Source: Maritimibacter sp. DP1N21-5 (lineage in GTDB: Bacteria; Pseudomonadota; Alphaproteobacteria; Rhodobacterales; Rhodobacteraceae). Taken from it: DNA of 64,000 bases. The translations under genes and the position numbers were made by a program. The notes under the pieces were generated by a model. The model ran no database searches. It saw nothing but the letters and a program-made list of their open reading frames with translations, and was not told the origin of the DNA. Positions within the stretch are counted from its first letter, which is position 1. Each line of letters starts with the position of its first letter. The stretch covers positions 620,001-684,000 of the forward strand of contig NZ_JAHUZF010000006.1 in assembly GCF_019218295.1 (NCBI RefSeq). Direction: 5' to 3'. Below are positions 9,810-18,800 of this stretch, one piece after another.

Positions 9810-9914
9810 ATGAAGAAGATGGCGAAGGACAGGAAAGATAAGACAGCGGCGCGAGACCGTCTGTCCACCGCCGTATTTGGACCTCACAACAGGGAATCGG
9901 GGGAATGGCTATGA
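9810..9914 (+). CDS. Possible 34-aa basic micro-ORF between nuoE and the HhH protein gene
   Basis: An ATG at 9810 opens a 34-codon frame starting MKKMAKDRKDK, rich in Lys, Arg and Asp. It ends in TGA at 9912-9914 and overlaps the ATG at 9911 of the next gene as ATGA. That is the same coupling seen at most junctions of this operon, and it is the main argument that the frame is translated. The upstream Shine-Dalgarno is weak and the frame may be chance. Confidence 0.3.
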   Translation: MKKMAKDRKDKTAARDRLSTAVFGPHNRESGEWL

Positions 9915-10954
9915 ATGACAACGGAAAATGCAGGAACACCTGCTGGGTCGCGGGGGGGCTTCTCGGCCTCGTCGTGGCACTGCTCATGAACGATCCGTGG
10001 CTTTGGGCGATCATCGTCGGGATCGTGGTCGCCGTGGTGGCGGCACTGGTGCTGCAACGGGTGTTCTGCACAGGCGTAGCGGCCAACGCCGGGTCGACCG
10101 CGACCAAACCGGCATCGGCCAGCACCGCGGCCGCCAAGACTGCGCCCGCGACAACGGCGCCTGCTACGGCGAGCGAAACCCCGAAAGCCGAGATGAGCAC
10201 GGGCGAAGCGGCGGCGGAAGCGGCCTCCTCCGCCGGGATGGGCAATCCGGACGCGGCAGCGGTGAAACCGGCGGCGGCACTCGATGCCTCGGCGCAGGAG
10301 CAGACGTCGGACGCGAACGCATCCGTGGTGAAGCCGTCCAAGGAGCTTCCGGGCACGGCCGAACTGGCCGCGAAGAAGGGCGACTACAAATATGTGAAGC
10401 CTGCCGCCGAAGCCGCTCCGACCGCGAAGGACACAGCGACCAAGGCGCCGGCTGCCAAGAAGGCACCTGCCGCCAAGACCGCCGTGAAACCGTCGAAAGA
10501 GCTTCCCGGCACCGCAGAGCTCGCCGAAAAGAAGGGCAACTACAAGTATGAGGCCGGTGCGGCCGCCCCGAAGAAAGCGGCAACCAAGTCCTCGGCGACC
10601 AAGGCCGCCGGAACGGGCGGATTGTCGGCCGCGGCACGCAAGGTCGGGGAAGCCGGCGGCGTATCGGTCCGGCTTGCCGCACCGCGCGAGGGGGGGCCCG
10701 ACGATCTCAAGATGCTGAAGGGCGTGGGACCGAAGATCGAGGCCCAGCTCCATGCGCAGGGGATCTATCATTTCGATCAGGTCGGCCAGCTCAAGAAGGC
10801 CGAGATCGAATGGCTCGACGACATCATGGTGGGCACCTCGGCCCGCCAGATCGCCGGATGGCAACCGGACGCAAAGGTGCTCGCCAAGGGTGGCACAACC
10901 GAATTTTCCACAAAGGCCAAGAAGACCGGCCTTTATGGCGACAACACGAAGTAA
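9911..10954 (+). CDS. Two-TM protein with internal repeats and a C-terminal HhH-like domain shared with NuoE
   Basis: 347 aa. Two N-terminal hydrophobic segments (about 10-28 and 31-52) would anchor it in the membrane. A long Ala/Lys/Pro/Thr-rich linker follows, containing two copies of a 22-residue repeat (VKPSKELPGTAELA...KKG.YKY). Residues 257-347 match the NuoE tail: APREG, DDLK, KGVGPK, YHFDQ and a final GGTTEFS segment. GGGGGA six bases upstream supports the ATG at 9911 rather than the one at 9905. No function is known to me. A membrane-tethered partner of the NuoE tail or of complex I is one hypothesis. Confidence 0.78.
   Translation: MNDNGKCRNTCWVAGGLLGLVVALLMNDPWLWAIIVGIVVAVVAALVLQRVFCTGVAANAGSTATKPASASTAAAKTAPATTAPATASETPKAEMSTGEAAAEAASSAGMGNPDAAAVKPAAALDASAQEQTSDANASVVKPSKELPGTAELAAKKGDYKYVKPAAEAAPTAKDTATKAPAAKKAPAAKTAVKPSKELPGTAELAEKKGNYKYEAGAAAPKKAATKSSATKAAGTGGLSAAARKVGEAGGVSVRLAAPREGGPDDLKMLKGVGPKIEAQLHAQGIYHFDQVGQLKKAEIEWLDDIMVGTSARQIAGWQPDAKVLAKGGTTEFSTKAKKTGLYGDNTK
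10328..10549 (+). repeat. Two copies of a 66-base in-frame repeat within the HhH protein gene
   Basis: Copy one is at 10328-10393 and copy two at 10484-10549. Each encodes 22 residues beginning VKPSKELPGTAELA and ending in a Tyr-Lys-Tyr. The two peptides differ at only two positions (Ala/Glu and Asp/Asn), while the DNA copies differ at several third positions. That suggests the peptide is selected and the copies are not a recent slippage product. Confidence 0.85.
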
Positions 10955-10969
10955 GGCACGACCAAGAGA

Positions 10970-11188
10970 ATGACCGACGACCGGGATCAGACAAGGGCGC
11001 GACAGGGCAGGACAGCTGCCGTGGTCATCGCCCTGTCGGGTCTGGTTTCGATCGTCGGCACCGGCTTCGGCGCGCAGTTGGGATTGTCCAACCGCGCGAT
11101 GGGGCTCATCGGACTGGCTGCGATGGGGGGCTTTGCCTTTGGCCTCATCCTCGCAGTTCGCATCTGGCTCGCCGGGCGCAAGGCCTGA
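10970..11188 (+). CDS. Small two-TM membrane protein, DUF5337-like
   Basis: A 72-aa protein with a charged N-terminus ([14 protein letters not shown]) and two hydrophobic segments at about 15-38 and 43-66. From memory it resembles the DUF5337 family of Rhodobacteraceae, found next to nuoF. It lies 15 bases after the HhH gene and 28 bases before nuoF, inside the operon. It may be an accessory or assembly protein for complex I, but that is inference from position only. Confidence 0.7.
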   Translation: MTDDRDQTRARQGRTAAVVIALSGLVSIVGTGFGAQLGLSNRAMGLIGLAAMGGFAFGLILAVRIWLAGRKA

Positions 11189-11216
11189 CGGACAGGATAA
11201 CGAAGGAAGAACGGGC

Positions 11217-12518
11217 ATGTTGAAAGATCAGGATCGGATCTTCACCAATATCTACGGGATGCACGACCGCACGCTCGCGGGCGCGCGCGCCCGTGGCCAC
11301 TGGGACGGAACCGCCGGGATCATCCAGAAGGGCCGCAACTGGATCATCGACACGATGAAGGCCTCGGGTCTGCGTGGTCGGGGCGGCGCGGGCTTTCCCA
11401 CAGGGTTGAAATGGTCGTTCATGCCGAAGGAATCGGACGGTCGACCTGCCTATCTGGTGGTCAATGCCGACGAATCCGAACCGGGCACCTGCAAGGACCG
11501 GGAAATCATGCGCCACGATCCGCATACGCTGATCGAGGGCTGCCTGATCGCCTCCTTCGCGATGAACGCGCATGCCTGCTACATCTACATCCGCGGCGAA
11601 TATATCCGCGAGCGGGAAGCGCTGCAGGCCGCGATCGACGAATGTTACGATGCCGGGCTTCTGGGCAAGAACGCCGCCGGATCGGGCTGGGACTTTGACC
11701 TCTACCTGCACCACGGCGCGGGCGCCTATATCTGCGGCGAGGAAACTGCGCTTCTGGAAAGCCTCGAGGGCAAGAAGGGCATGCCGCGCATGAAGCCTCC
11801 GTTCCCGGCCGGGGCGGGCCTTTACGGCTGCCCGACCACGGTGAACAACGTTGAATCCATTGCCGTTGCGCCGACTATCCTGCGCCGTGGAGCGGAATGG
11901 TTCGCAGGCTTCGGTCGCGCCAACAACGCGGGCACCAAGCTCTTCGCGATCTCGGGCCATGTGAACAACCCCTGCGTCGTGGAAGAGGCGATGTCGATTT
12001 CCTTCGAGGAACTGATCGACAAGCATTGTGGCGGTATCCGCGGCGGCTGGAACAACCTTCTTGCCGTCATCCCCGGTGGTTCGTCCGTGCCCTGCGTGCG
12101 CGGCGAGAAGATGAAGGACGCCATCATGGACTTCGACTACCTCAGGAGCGAGCTTGGCTCGGGCCTCGGGACAGCCGCGGTCATCGTGATGGACAAGCAG
12201 ACTGACATCGTGAAGGCGATCTGGCGGCTGTCGAAGTTCTACAAACACGAAAGCTGCGGCCAGTGCACGCCCTGCCGCGAAGGCACCGGATGGATGATGC
12301 GGGTGATGGACCGTCTGGTGCGGGGCGAGGCGGAGGTCGAGGAAATCGACATGCTCTTCGACGTGACGAAACAGGTCGAAGGTCACACCATTTGCGCCCT
12401 CGGCGATGCGGCCGCCTGGCCGATCCAAGGCCTGATCCGCAACTTCCGCGAGGAAATCGAGGACCGGATCAAGGCCCAGAAGTCGGGCCGTATCTCTGCG
12501 GCGGTGGCAGCGGAGTAA
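11217..12518 (+). CDS. nuoF: NADH-quinone oxidoreductase subunit F
   Basis: The 51-kDa subunit that binds NADH and FMN and carries [4Fe-4S] cluster N3. It is 433 aa with the FMN loop GRGGAGF at 54-60, the NADH-binding stretch [19 protein letters not shown], and N3 ligands in [12 protein letters not shown] (Cys at about 347, 350 and 353) plus a fourth Cys in TICALGD. I place the start at the ATG at 11217, after GAAGGAAGA; the open frame upstream is not family sequence. The next subunit gene, nuoG, is 476 bases away, the longest gap in the operon. Confidence 0.95.
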   Translation: MLKDQDRIFTNIYGMHDRTLAGARARGHWDGTAGIIQKGRNWIIDTMKASGLRGRGGAGFPTGLKWSFMPKESDGRPAYLVVNADESEPGTCKDREIMRHDPHTLIEGCLIASFAMNAHACYIYIRGEYIREREALQAAIDECYDAGLLGKNAAGSGWDFDLYLHHGAGAYICGEETALLESLEGKKGMPRMKPPFPAGAGLYGCPTTVNNVESIAVAPTILRRGAEWFAGFGRANNAGTKLFAISGHVNNPCVVEEAMSISFEELIDKHCGGIRGGWNNLLAVIPGGSSVPCVRGEKMKDAIMDFDYLRSELGSGLGTAAVIVMDKQTDIVKAIWRLSKFYKHESCGQCTPCREGTGWMMRVMDRLVRGEAEVEEIDMLFDVTKQVEGHTICALGDAAAWPIQGLIRNFREEIEDRIKAQKSGRISAAVAAE

Positions 12519-12579
12519 GCGGTGACGGTGGCACGCCATATCCCGGCGCATCAGGCGCAGCGGGGTGATGCGACGCACG

Positions 12580-12602
12580 CACGCGCGGCCGGACCGCGCG
12601 TG
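12580..12602. terminator. Perfect nine-base-pair GC hairpin after nuoF
   Basis: CACGCGCGG at 12580-12588 pairs with CCGCGCGTG at 12594-12602 around a five-base loop. It lies between the ends of nuoF (plus) and the 64-aa gene (minus), so it could limit read-through from either side. There is no T tract on either strand. Confidence 0.4.
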
Positions 12603-12631
12603 GGCTTCGCCGTGGCGCCCCGTGACGCAGG

Positions 12632-12826
12632 TCAGTCGGTCTTGGTGACCTTGTCGAGGTTGTCGCGGTCTTTCTCGGGCATGCCTTCGGATATGTCGTC
12701 CGAGGTTTCGCGCGACTTCTCGCGCCCCGCGGCGTCGGTGTCCTTGAAGCGTTCGGTCTGTTCGCGGGCTTCTTCCTCGCGGGCTTTCAGATCGTCGTGC
12801 TTCACGGGTTTGGATGATGTGGACAT
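12632..12826 (-). CDS. 64-aa highly charged protein, antisense within the nuo operon
   Basis: Starts MSTSSKPVKHDD and is very rich in Asp, Glu, Lys and Arg with no hydrophobic core, so it is probably disordered or forms helices only on binding. AAAGGAGGAG lies eight to nine bases before the ATG, the best ribosome site in this part of the window. A GGAAC-N17-CGTT promoter candidate lies 23 bases upstream. It is transcribed against nuoF and nuoG. I do not recognise the family. The promoter suggests a stress-induced hydrophilic protein. Confidence 0.72.
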   Translation of the reverse strand: MSTSSKPVKHDDLKAREEEAREQTERFKDTDAAGREKSRETSDDISEGMPEKDRDNLDKVTKTD

Positions 12827-12849
12827 GGGGGTCTCCTCCTTTCGGACTG

Positions 12850-12875
12850 AACGCGGGACTATCGGTCCCGGTTCC
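12850..12875 (-). promoter_or_regulatory. GGAAC-N17-CGTT promoter candidate for the 64-aa gene
   Basis: On the minus strand GGAAC (12875-12871) is followed by 17 bases and CGTT (12853-12850). This is the consensus of EcfG-type general stress sigma factors in alphaproteobacteria. The 17-base spacer contains a CGGGAC/GTCCCG inverted repeat. The predicted start near 12844 leaves a leader of roughly 18 bases carrying the Shine-Dalgarno. Confidence 0.55.
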
Positions 12876-12994
12876 GGGCGGGCGATCCGCCGGGCGCGGG
12901 CCCGGCACTGAAAACGGCGGGCGGGATCTTCGGACCCGACCGTTCAAGCGTAAGGCCGGCGAGATCCGGCGTAGACAAAGAACTGGGTAAGCAG

Positions 12995-15013
12995 ATGGCA
13001 GACCTGAAGAAAATCATGATCGACGGGACCGAGGTCGAGGTGGATGGCGCGATGACCATCCTTCAGGCCTGCGAAGTGGCGGGCATCGAGGTTCCGCGCT
13101 TTTGCTACCACGAACGGCTGTCCATCGCCGGCAACTGCCGCATGTGTCTGGTCGAGGTCGTGGGCGGTCCGCCGAAACCCGCCGCCTCCTGCGCGATGCA
13201 GGTCCGCGACCTGCGTCCGGGGCCGGAAGGCCAGGCGCCCGTCGTGAAGACCAACTCGCCCATGGTGAAGAAGGCCCGCGAAGGGGTGATGGAGTTCCTG
13301 CTCATCAACCACCCGCTCGATTGCCCGATCTGCGACCAGGGCGGCGAATGCGACCTGCAGGATCAGGCCATGGCCTATGGCGTGGACTTCTCGCGCTACC
13401 GCGAACCGAAGCGGGCGTCCGAAGACCTGGACCTTGGCCCGCTGGTGTCGACCCAGATGACGCGCTGCATTTCCTGCACCCGCTGCGTGCGCTTCACGAC
13501 CGAGGTCGCGGGCATCCACCAGATGGGCCAGACGGGCCGGGGTGAGGATGCGGAGATCACCTCCTACCTCAACACCACGCTCGACTCGAACCTTCAGGGC
13601 AACATCATCGACCTGTGCCCGGTGGGCGCGCTTACCTCGAAGCCCTATGCCTATACCGCGCGGCCATGGGAACTGACCAAGACCGAAACCATCGACGTGA
13701 TGGACGCGCTCGGCTCGAACATCCGCGTGGACACGAAGGGGCGCGAAGTCATGCGTATCCTGCCGCGCAACCATGACGGCGTGAACGAGGAATGGATTTC
13801 CGACAAGACGCGCTTTGTCTGGGATGGGCTGCGCCGCCAGCGGCTCGACCGCCCCTACGTCCGCGTCGACGGCAAGCTGAAACCCGTGAGCTGGGGCGAG
13901 GCTCTTGCCGCCGCCGCCACGGCGATGAAGGGTCGCAAGGTCGCGGGACTGGTCGGCGATCTGGCCTCGGTGGAGATGGCCTGGTCGCTGAAGACCCTGA
14001 TCGAGGGGCAGGGCGGTTCGGTGGAATGTCGCACGGACGGGTCGAAACTCCCGGCCGGCAACCGCTCGGCCTATGTCGGCACGGCCCGGATCGAACACAT
14101 CGACAGCGCGCAGAACATGATCCTCATCGGCACCAACCCGCGCGACGAAGCGCCGGTTCTGAATGCCCGCATCCGCAAGGCATGGCTGCGCGGGGCCAAG
14201 ATCGCAGGCATCGGCCCGGTCGCGGACCTGACCTATGACGTCATCACGATCGGGAACGACCGCAAGGCGCTCGTCGACCTCGCCGGGATGGACCATTCCG
14301 ACAAGGAGGGTGTCGCCGGCGTGATGGTCGTCGGGCAAGGCGCGATCAGCGAGGCGGACGGCGAGGCTGTTCTGAGCCAGGCGATGAAGGCCGCCGAAGC
14401 TGCGGGCTCCAAGCTACTCATCCTCCACACTGCCGCCTCGCGCGTCGGTGCGATGGACGTCGGCGCGGTGACCGAAGGCGGGCTCGACGCCGCGCTCGAC
14501 GGCGCCGAGGTCGTGTTCAACATGGGTGCGGACGAGGTCGAGATCGGCGCCGGTCCGACGGTCATTTACATGGGCAGTCACGGCGACCGGGGTGCGCATC
14601 GCGCCGACATCATTCTGCCGGGCGCGGCCTATGTCGAGGAAAACGGGCTCTTCGTGAACACCGAGGGCCGTCCGCAGCTCGCCCTGCGTGCCGCCTTCCC
14701 GCCGGGAGAGGCCAAGGAAAACTGGGCCATCCTGCGCGCCTTGTCGGCCGAACTCGGTGCGACGCTCCCTTGGGACAGCCTCGCCGCGCTTCGCCGGGCC
14801 CTCGTCGCCGAAGTGCCGCACCTCGCCAGGATCGACGAGGTGCCGGAGAACGAGTGGCAGGCACTTCCGGTCGCGAAGCCGGGTGACGCGACTTTCCGCA
14901 CCGCGGTGCGCGACCATTACCTCACGAACCCCATCACGCGGGCGTCGCAGGTGATGGCCGAGCTCTCGGCTCAGGCCAAGGCGCGCGCGACCACGGCGGT
15001 CGCCGCAGAGTGA
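12995..15013 (+). CDS. nuoG: NADH-quinone oxidoreductase subunit G
   Basis: The 75-kDa subunit, which carries most of the iron-sulfur wire of the peripheral arm. It is 672 aa. The N-terminal [2Fe-2S] N1b domain has [15 protein letters not shown]. Next comes the N5 motif [14 protein letters not shown] (H-x3-C-x2-C-x5-C), then the N4 ligands in CISCTRC and a later CPVGAL. The C-terminal half is the molybdopterin-oxidoreductase-like domain that has lost its cofactor. It overlaps the lipoprotein gene by 4 bases. Confidence 0.94.
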   Translation: MADLKKIMIDGTEVEVDGAMTILQACEVAGIEVPRFCYHERLSIAGNCRMCLVEVVGGPPKPAASCAMQVRDLRPGPEGQAPVVKTNSPMVKKAREGVMEFLLINHPLDCPICDQGGECDLQDQAMAYGVDFSRYREPKRASEDLDLGPLVSTQMTRCISCTRCVRFTTEVAGIHQMGQTGRGEDAEITSYLNTTLDSNLQGNIIDLCPVGALTSKPYAYTARPWELTKTETIDVMDALGSNIRVDTKGREVMRILPRNHDGVNEEWISDKTRFVWDGLRRQRLDRPYVRVDGKLKPVSWGEALAAAATAMKGRKVAGLVGDLASVEMAWSLKTLIEGQGGSVECRTDGSKLPAGNRSAYVGTARIEHIDSAQNMILIGTNPRDEAPVLNARIRKAWLRGAKIAGIGPVADLTYDVITIGNDRKALVDLAGMDHSDKEGVAGVMVVGQGAISEADGEAVLSQAMKAAEAAGSKLLILHTAASRVGAMDVGAVTEGGLDAALDGAEVVFNMGADEVEIGAGPTVIYMGSHGDRGAHRADIILPGAAYVEENGLFVNTEGRPQLALRAAFPPGEAKENWAILRALSAELGATLPWDSLAALRRALVAEVPHLARIDEVPENEWQALPVAKPGDATFRTAVRDHYLTNPITRASQVMAELSAQAKARATTAVAAE

Positions 15014-15432
15014 TCCGGCAGGCCGCATATCTGGGCGCCACCGCGCTAGTCCTCATGTCCTGCGGTGAGCAGGCCGAGGTGACGCGCGCGGTGAAAAGCG
15101 CCGAGGCGGCCGTCGCGCCTTTTGATCCCCGCTATCTGGGGATCGGGACGCGGCTGTTGGATGGCGACCTCGTGGCCTTCGACGTGCGCATGACCGGCGC
15201 GCGCAACAATCAGGACGTGGCGGACTATGGCCAGTGTGCGGCGGCGCAATATGCGTTGATCCGCGGCTACGGTTTCGCCCGTCACGTGAGAACGGCTGTG
15301 GACACCCGCGGCGATGTCTGGGAAGGAGACGCCACTTATGTGATCTCCGACGCAATCCCGGACGGTGTGGCCAAGATCGACGCGGAAGTGGCGGTCGCGG
15401 CCTGCAAGGAAAACGGTATACCGACGATCTGA
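15010..15432 (+). CDS. Small lipoprotein of unknown function between nuoG and nuoH
   Basis: 140 aa from a GTG start that overlaps the nuoG stop as GTGA. The N-terminus is a lipoprotein signal with lipobox LMSC (Cys18), so the mature protein should be lipid-anchored in the periplasm or outer membrane. The mature part has two more cysteines (in YGQCAAAQ and AACKENG) that could pair. I do not recognise the family. Unidentified frames between complex I genes are also described in Paracoccus, but homology is not tested here. Confidence 0.72.
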   Translation: MIRQAAYLGATALVLMSCGEQAEVTRAVKSAEAAVAPFDPRYLGIGTRLLDGDLVAFDVRMTGARNNQDVADYGQCAAAQYALIRGYGFARHVRTAVDTRGDVWEGDATYVISDAIPDGVAKIDAEVAVAACKENGIPTI

Positions 15433-15444
15433 GGCAAGACTCTG

Positions 15445-16482
15445 ATGTATGAATTCTTCACGACGACGAACACGGGGATCGCGCTGACGATCGTGGGGCA
15501 GGTGCTCCTGATCGTGGTGCCGCTTCTCGTCGCGCTGGCATTTCTGCTCTACTTCGACCGCAAGGTCTGGGCGGCGGTGCAGCTGCGTCGCGGCCCCAAC
15601 GTGGTGGGCGCCTTTGGTCTGCTGCAATCCTTCGCCGACTTCCTGAAGTATGTGCTGAAGGAAATCGTGGTGCCGGCGGGCGCGGACAAGTTCGTCTTCT
15701 TCCTCGCGCCCATGCTGTCCTTCGTCCTCGCCATGATCGCCTGGTCCGTGATCCCCTTCTCGGACACGGCGGTTCTGGCCGACATCAACGTGGCGATCCT
15801 CTTCGTCTTCGCGGTTTCCTCGCTCGAGGTCTACGGCGTCATCATGGGCGGCTGGGCGTCGAACTCGAAATACCCCTTTCTCGGTTCGCTCCGCTCGGCG
15901 GCGCAGATGATCTCCTACGAGGTCTCGATCGGCCTCATCATCATCGGGGTCGTGCTTTCGACCGGGTCGCTCAACTTCGGTGACATCGTGCGCGCGCAGG
16001 AGGGGGCGGGGATCTTCTCGTGGTACTGGCTCCCGCATTTCCCGATGGTGTTCCTCTTCCTCATCTCGGCCATGGCGGAAACCAACCGCCCGCCCTTCGA
16101 CTTGCCGGAGGCGGAATCCGAACTCGTCGCGGGCTATCAGGTGGAATACTCGTCCACCCCGTTCCTGCTGTTCATGATCGGGGAATACGTAGCCATCGTG
16201 CTCATGTGCGCGCTCGTCTCGATCCTCTTCTTCGGGGGCTGGCTGTCGCCCATTCCGGGCCTGCCCGACGGGATGCTCTGGCTCTTCCTGAAGATCTTCT
16301 TCTTCTTCTTCGTCTTCGCGATGGTGAAGGCGATCACCCCCCGCTACCGCTACGACCAACTGATGCGGATCGGCTGGAAAGTCTTCCTGCCGCTCTCCCT
16401 GATCTGGGTGGTTCTGGTGGCGTTCTTTGCACAATACGGCGCGTTCTGGGGAACCTACGCCCGCTGGACCGTGGGAGGCTGA
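15445..16482 (+). CDS. nuoH: NADH-quinone oxidoreductase subunit H
   Basis: The membrane-arm subunit that seals the quinone chamber against NuoB and NuoD. It is 345 aa with about eight membrane helices and the conserved segments [36 protein letters not shown] and the C-terminal PRYRYDQLM. It starts 12 bases after the lipoprotein gene and is followed at once by nuoI. Confidence 0.95.
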   Translation: MYEFFTTTNTGIALTIVGQVLLIVVPLLVALAFLLYFDRKVWAAVQLRRGPNVVGAFGLLQSFADFLKYVLKEIVVPAGADKFVFFLAPMLSFVLAMIAWSVIPFSDTAVLADINVAILFVFAVSSLEVYGVIMGGWASNSKYPFLGSLRSAAQMISYEVSIGLIIIGVVLSTGSLNFGDIVRAQEGAGIFSWYWLPHFPMVFLFLISAMAETNRPPFDLPEAESELVAGYQVEYSSTPFLLFMIGEYVAIVLMCALVSILFFGGWLSPIPGLPDGMLWLFLKIFFFFFVFAMVKAITPRYRYDQLMRIGWKVFLPLSLIWVVLVAFFAQYGAFWGTYARWTVGG

Positions 16483-16483
16483 C

Positions 16484-16978
16484 ATGGCCAACATCGACTA
16501 CACCCGCGCGGTAAAATACTTCCTGCTGGCTGACTGGATCACCGGCTTCAAGCTGGGTCTGAAGTATTTCTTCAAACCGAAGGCCACGCTGAACTATCCG
16601 CATCAAAAGGGGCCGCTTTCGCCGCGCTTCCGGGGCGAACACGCGCTGCGCCGCTATCCCAACGGGGAAGAGCGCTGCATCGCCTGCAAGCTTTGCGAGG
16701 CGATCTGCCCGGCGCAGGCCATCACCATCGACGCGGAACCCCGTGACGACGGCTCGCGCCGCACCACGCGCTACGACATCGACATGACGAAGTGCATCTA
16801 CTGCGGTTTCTGCCAGGAAGCCTGCCCGGTGGATGCCATCGTCGAGGGCCCGAACTTCGAGTTTGCGACCGAAACCCGCGAGGAGCTGTTCTACGACAAG
16901 CAGAAACTCCTCGACAACGGCGAGCGTTGGGAAGCCGAGATTGCGCGCAATCTCGAGCTTGACGCGCCGTATCGGTAA
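16484..16978 (+). CDS. nuoI: NADH-quinone oxidoreductase subunit I
   Basis: The 23-kDa ferredoxin-like subunit carrying [4Fe-4S] clusters N6a and N6b. It is 164 aa with two CxxCxxCxxxCP motifs, [12 protein letters not shown] and [12 protein letters not shown]. The ATG at 16484 is one base past the nuoH stop region, with GGGAGG just upstream. An open frame starting earlier inside nuoH is not family sequence. Confidence 0.95.
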   Translation: MANIDYTRAVKYFLLADWITGFKLGLKYFFKPKATLNYPHQKGPLSPRFRGEHALRRYPNGEERCIACKLCEAICPAQAITIDAEPRDDGSRRTTRYDIDMTKCIYCGFCQEACPVDAIVEGPNFEFATETREELFYDKQKLLDNGERWEAEIARNLELDAPYR

Positions 16979-16988
16979 GGGGGCTTCG

Positions 16989-17396
16989 TTGGGCGCATCC
17001 GGCATCTCCGTGTTTCAGGACGACGCATCCCTGGACTGGCTCGACGACTACGTGTCGTCGGGGGCCGGTGCTGTTGCGTCGGCTCTGGACGGGGCGGCGG
17101 CCGTGCCCGTGACCGAATACCTCGACCATCATCAGGGCGCGGCGGCGCGGACGGCGGCGGAAGTCGTGGCCACCGCCAACGGCGACCTGCCCGACGAGAT
17201 CACCCAGGATCAGCTCGCGACCCTCAACACCCATGGGTCCGACGTTCGGGCCATGGCAGGTCTGAAGTCCCGGGCCAAGGCGGCGCTCGACCGGCTGATT
17301 TCAGAAAACTCCGAGCTTCATGAGCTGTGGATGGAAAGCGATGACCAGGCTCGATGGGTCGCCGCGATGAACGACCTGCGCAGGAGGCTTGGATGA
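16989..17396 (+). CDS. DUF4259-like protein
   Basis: 135 aa beginning LGASGISVFQDDASLDWLDDY, which resembles the MGAWG..FENDDALDW start typical of DUF4259 proteins. This match, plus AAGGGGG five bases before it, supports the TTG at 16989. The family has no assigned function. It follows nuoI by 10 bases and overlaps the next gene by 4, so it belongs to the operon. The longer open frame that begins inside nuoI is discarded. Confidence 0.72.
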   Translation: MGASGISVFQDDASLDWLDDYVSSGAGAVASALDGAAAVPVTEYLDHHQGAAARTAAEVVATANGDLPDEITQDQLATLNTHGSDVRAMAGLKSRAKAALDRLISENSELHELWMESDDQARWVAAMNDLRRRLG

Positions 17397-17806
17397 ACGA
17401 TTTCGCCAGAATGTATGCCCAGATGATGGAGCAGGGTGCGGCGATGGTGAAAGCCTTCAACCCGGCGCTCGAGGATTACGTGCCCGAGGGCTTCGACAAG
17501 CTGATGCCGACGATGCCCAAGGACTGGATGGAGGCGATGTTCGGCAACTCCTTCAACAAGGACGGGCTCGACGCGAAGACGCGCCTGATGCTGACGCTTG
17601 GCGGGCTGGTCGCCGTGGGGGCCACCGCCGGTCCCCAGATCAAATACACCGTGCGCCATCTGCTCGAGATGGGAGCCACGCAAAAGGAAGTCGCCGAAGT
17701 CATCTACCAGATGTCGATGCTGGGTGGCATTCCGGCCATGAACAGGGCAATGGAGCTCGCGCAGAGCGTCTTTGCCGAGAAGTCCAATGAGGAGGGGAGC
17801 GCATGA
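17393..17806 (+). CDS. Carboxymuconolactone decarboxylase (AhpD-like) family protein
   Basis: 137 aa, mostly helical, with the CMD-type core around [21 protein letters not shown] and [15 protein letters not shown]. It lacks any CxxC pair, so it is not a peroxidase-type AhpD. AGGAGG at 17382-17387 supports the ATG. It overlaps the DUF4259 gene and nuoJ by 4 bases each (ATGA). The substrate is unknown. Its place between nuoI and nuoJ suggests co-expression with complex I but not a specific task. Confidence 0.78.
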   Translation: MNDFARMYAQMMEQGAAMVKAFNPALEDYVPEGFDKLMPTMPKDWMEAMFGNSFNKDGLDAKTRLMLTLGGLVAVGATAGPQIKYTVRHLLEMGATQKEVAEVIYQMSMLGGIPAMNRAMELAQSVFAEKSNEEGSA

Positions 17807-18417
17807 GCGTTGCCGATTTCGCATTCTACGCCTTTGGCCTGACCACGCTGGTCGGCGGGCTCTTCACCGTGGTGGCGCGCAACCCGGTCCATTCGGTCCT
17901 CTGGCTGATCACTGCCTTCATCGGCGCGACGGGGCTCTTCGTTCTGCTCGGCGCCGAGTTCGTGGCGATGCTTCTCATGATCGTCTACGTGGGCGCGGTC
18001 GCGGTGCTTTTCCTCTTCGTCGTCATGATGCTCGACGTGGACTTCGCCGAGCTGAAGGCGGGTATGGCAAAATACATGCCGATCGCGCTTCTGATCGGGG
18101 TGATCCTGCTTTTGCAACTCGGGATGATCTTCGGCACCTGGACCATGTCTGACGGCGTCGATGCGGCCCGGCAGGCGGTGACCCCCGCCGTGACCGAGGT
18201 CGAGAACACCGCGGCACTCGGGATGCTCATCTATGACGACTACATCCTGCTGTTCCAACTCGCAGGCCTGATCCTGCTGGTCGCGATGATCGGGGCGATC
18301 ACGCTCACCCTGCGTCACCGCAAGAACATCAAGCGTCAGGACGTGCTCGCGCAGATGTACCGCGACCCGGCCAAGGCGCTGGAGATGGTCGACGTGAAAC
18401 CGGGGCAGGGTCTGTGA
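17803..18417 (+). CDS. nuoJ: NADH-quinone oxidoreductase subunit J
   Basis: A membrane-arm subunit of 204 aa with five predicted helices. It shows the family segments [13 protein letters not shown] and [27 protein letters not shown], the latter containing the flexible pi-bulge helix. It overlaps the CMD-family gene before it and the secreted-protein gene after it by 4 bases each. Confidence 0.95.
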   Translation: MSVADFAFYAFGLTTLVGGLFTVVARNPVHSVLWLITAFIGATGLFVLLGAEFVAMLLMIVYVGAVAVLFLFVVMMLDVDFAELKAGMAKYMPIALLIGVILLLQLGMIFGTWTMSDGVDAARQAVTPAVTEVENTAALGMLIYDDYILLFQLAGLILLVAMIGAITLTLRHRKNIKRQDVLAQMYRDPAKALEMVDVKPGQGL

Positions 18418-18800
18418 TCCGCGTCGCCGCCATATCCCTTGCCCTTGCGGTCCTGCCGCAGGCAACGCTGGCAGAGGCCCCGCCGCTGCCAAGCTGTCAG
18501 GAAGGCGGCTTCGAATGGCTCTTGGGTTCCACTTACCCCAACGGCATGGTTTCGGCCGAGCGGATTTCCCGAAACGGGGCGTCCACCGCCTATCTCCTGT
18601 CGTGTCAGGCAGGCAGGGCGGTAGAGGCGCAACAGAACGGTGGTCAGGCTTATGCCTTCTGGGACCTCATGGATGGCATGATGCAATCGAGCGAAACCTA
18701 CAGCTTCGCTGACCTCGCCAAGCTGTCGCGCGAAGCGGGCTGGTCCGCCAACGTCGTGAATTTAGACAAGGGGACCTGCATCTGCGGGCTGTCGTACTGA
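18414..18800 (+). CDS. Secreted four-cysteine protein, copy 1
   Basis: 128 aa from a GTG that overlaps the nuoJ stop. It has a signal peptide (residues 1-20, ending ATLA) and then a mature domain of about 108 residues with four cysteines: one near the new N-terminus, one in [11 protein letters not shown], and two in the terminal GTCICGL. It is a paralogue of the next gene, with the same cysteine layout and the shared DLA/ELA-helix-KG.C.C ending. It is probably periplasmic. The family is unknown to me. Confidence 0.72.
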   Translation: MIRVAAISLALAVLPQATLAEAPPLPSCQEGGFEWLLGSTYPNGMVSAERISRNGASTAYLLSCQAGRAVEAQQNGGQAYAFWDLMDGMMQSSETYSFADLAKLSREAGWSANVVNLDKGTCICGLSY

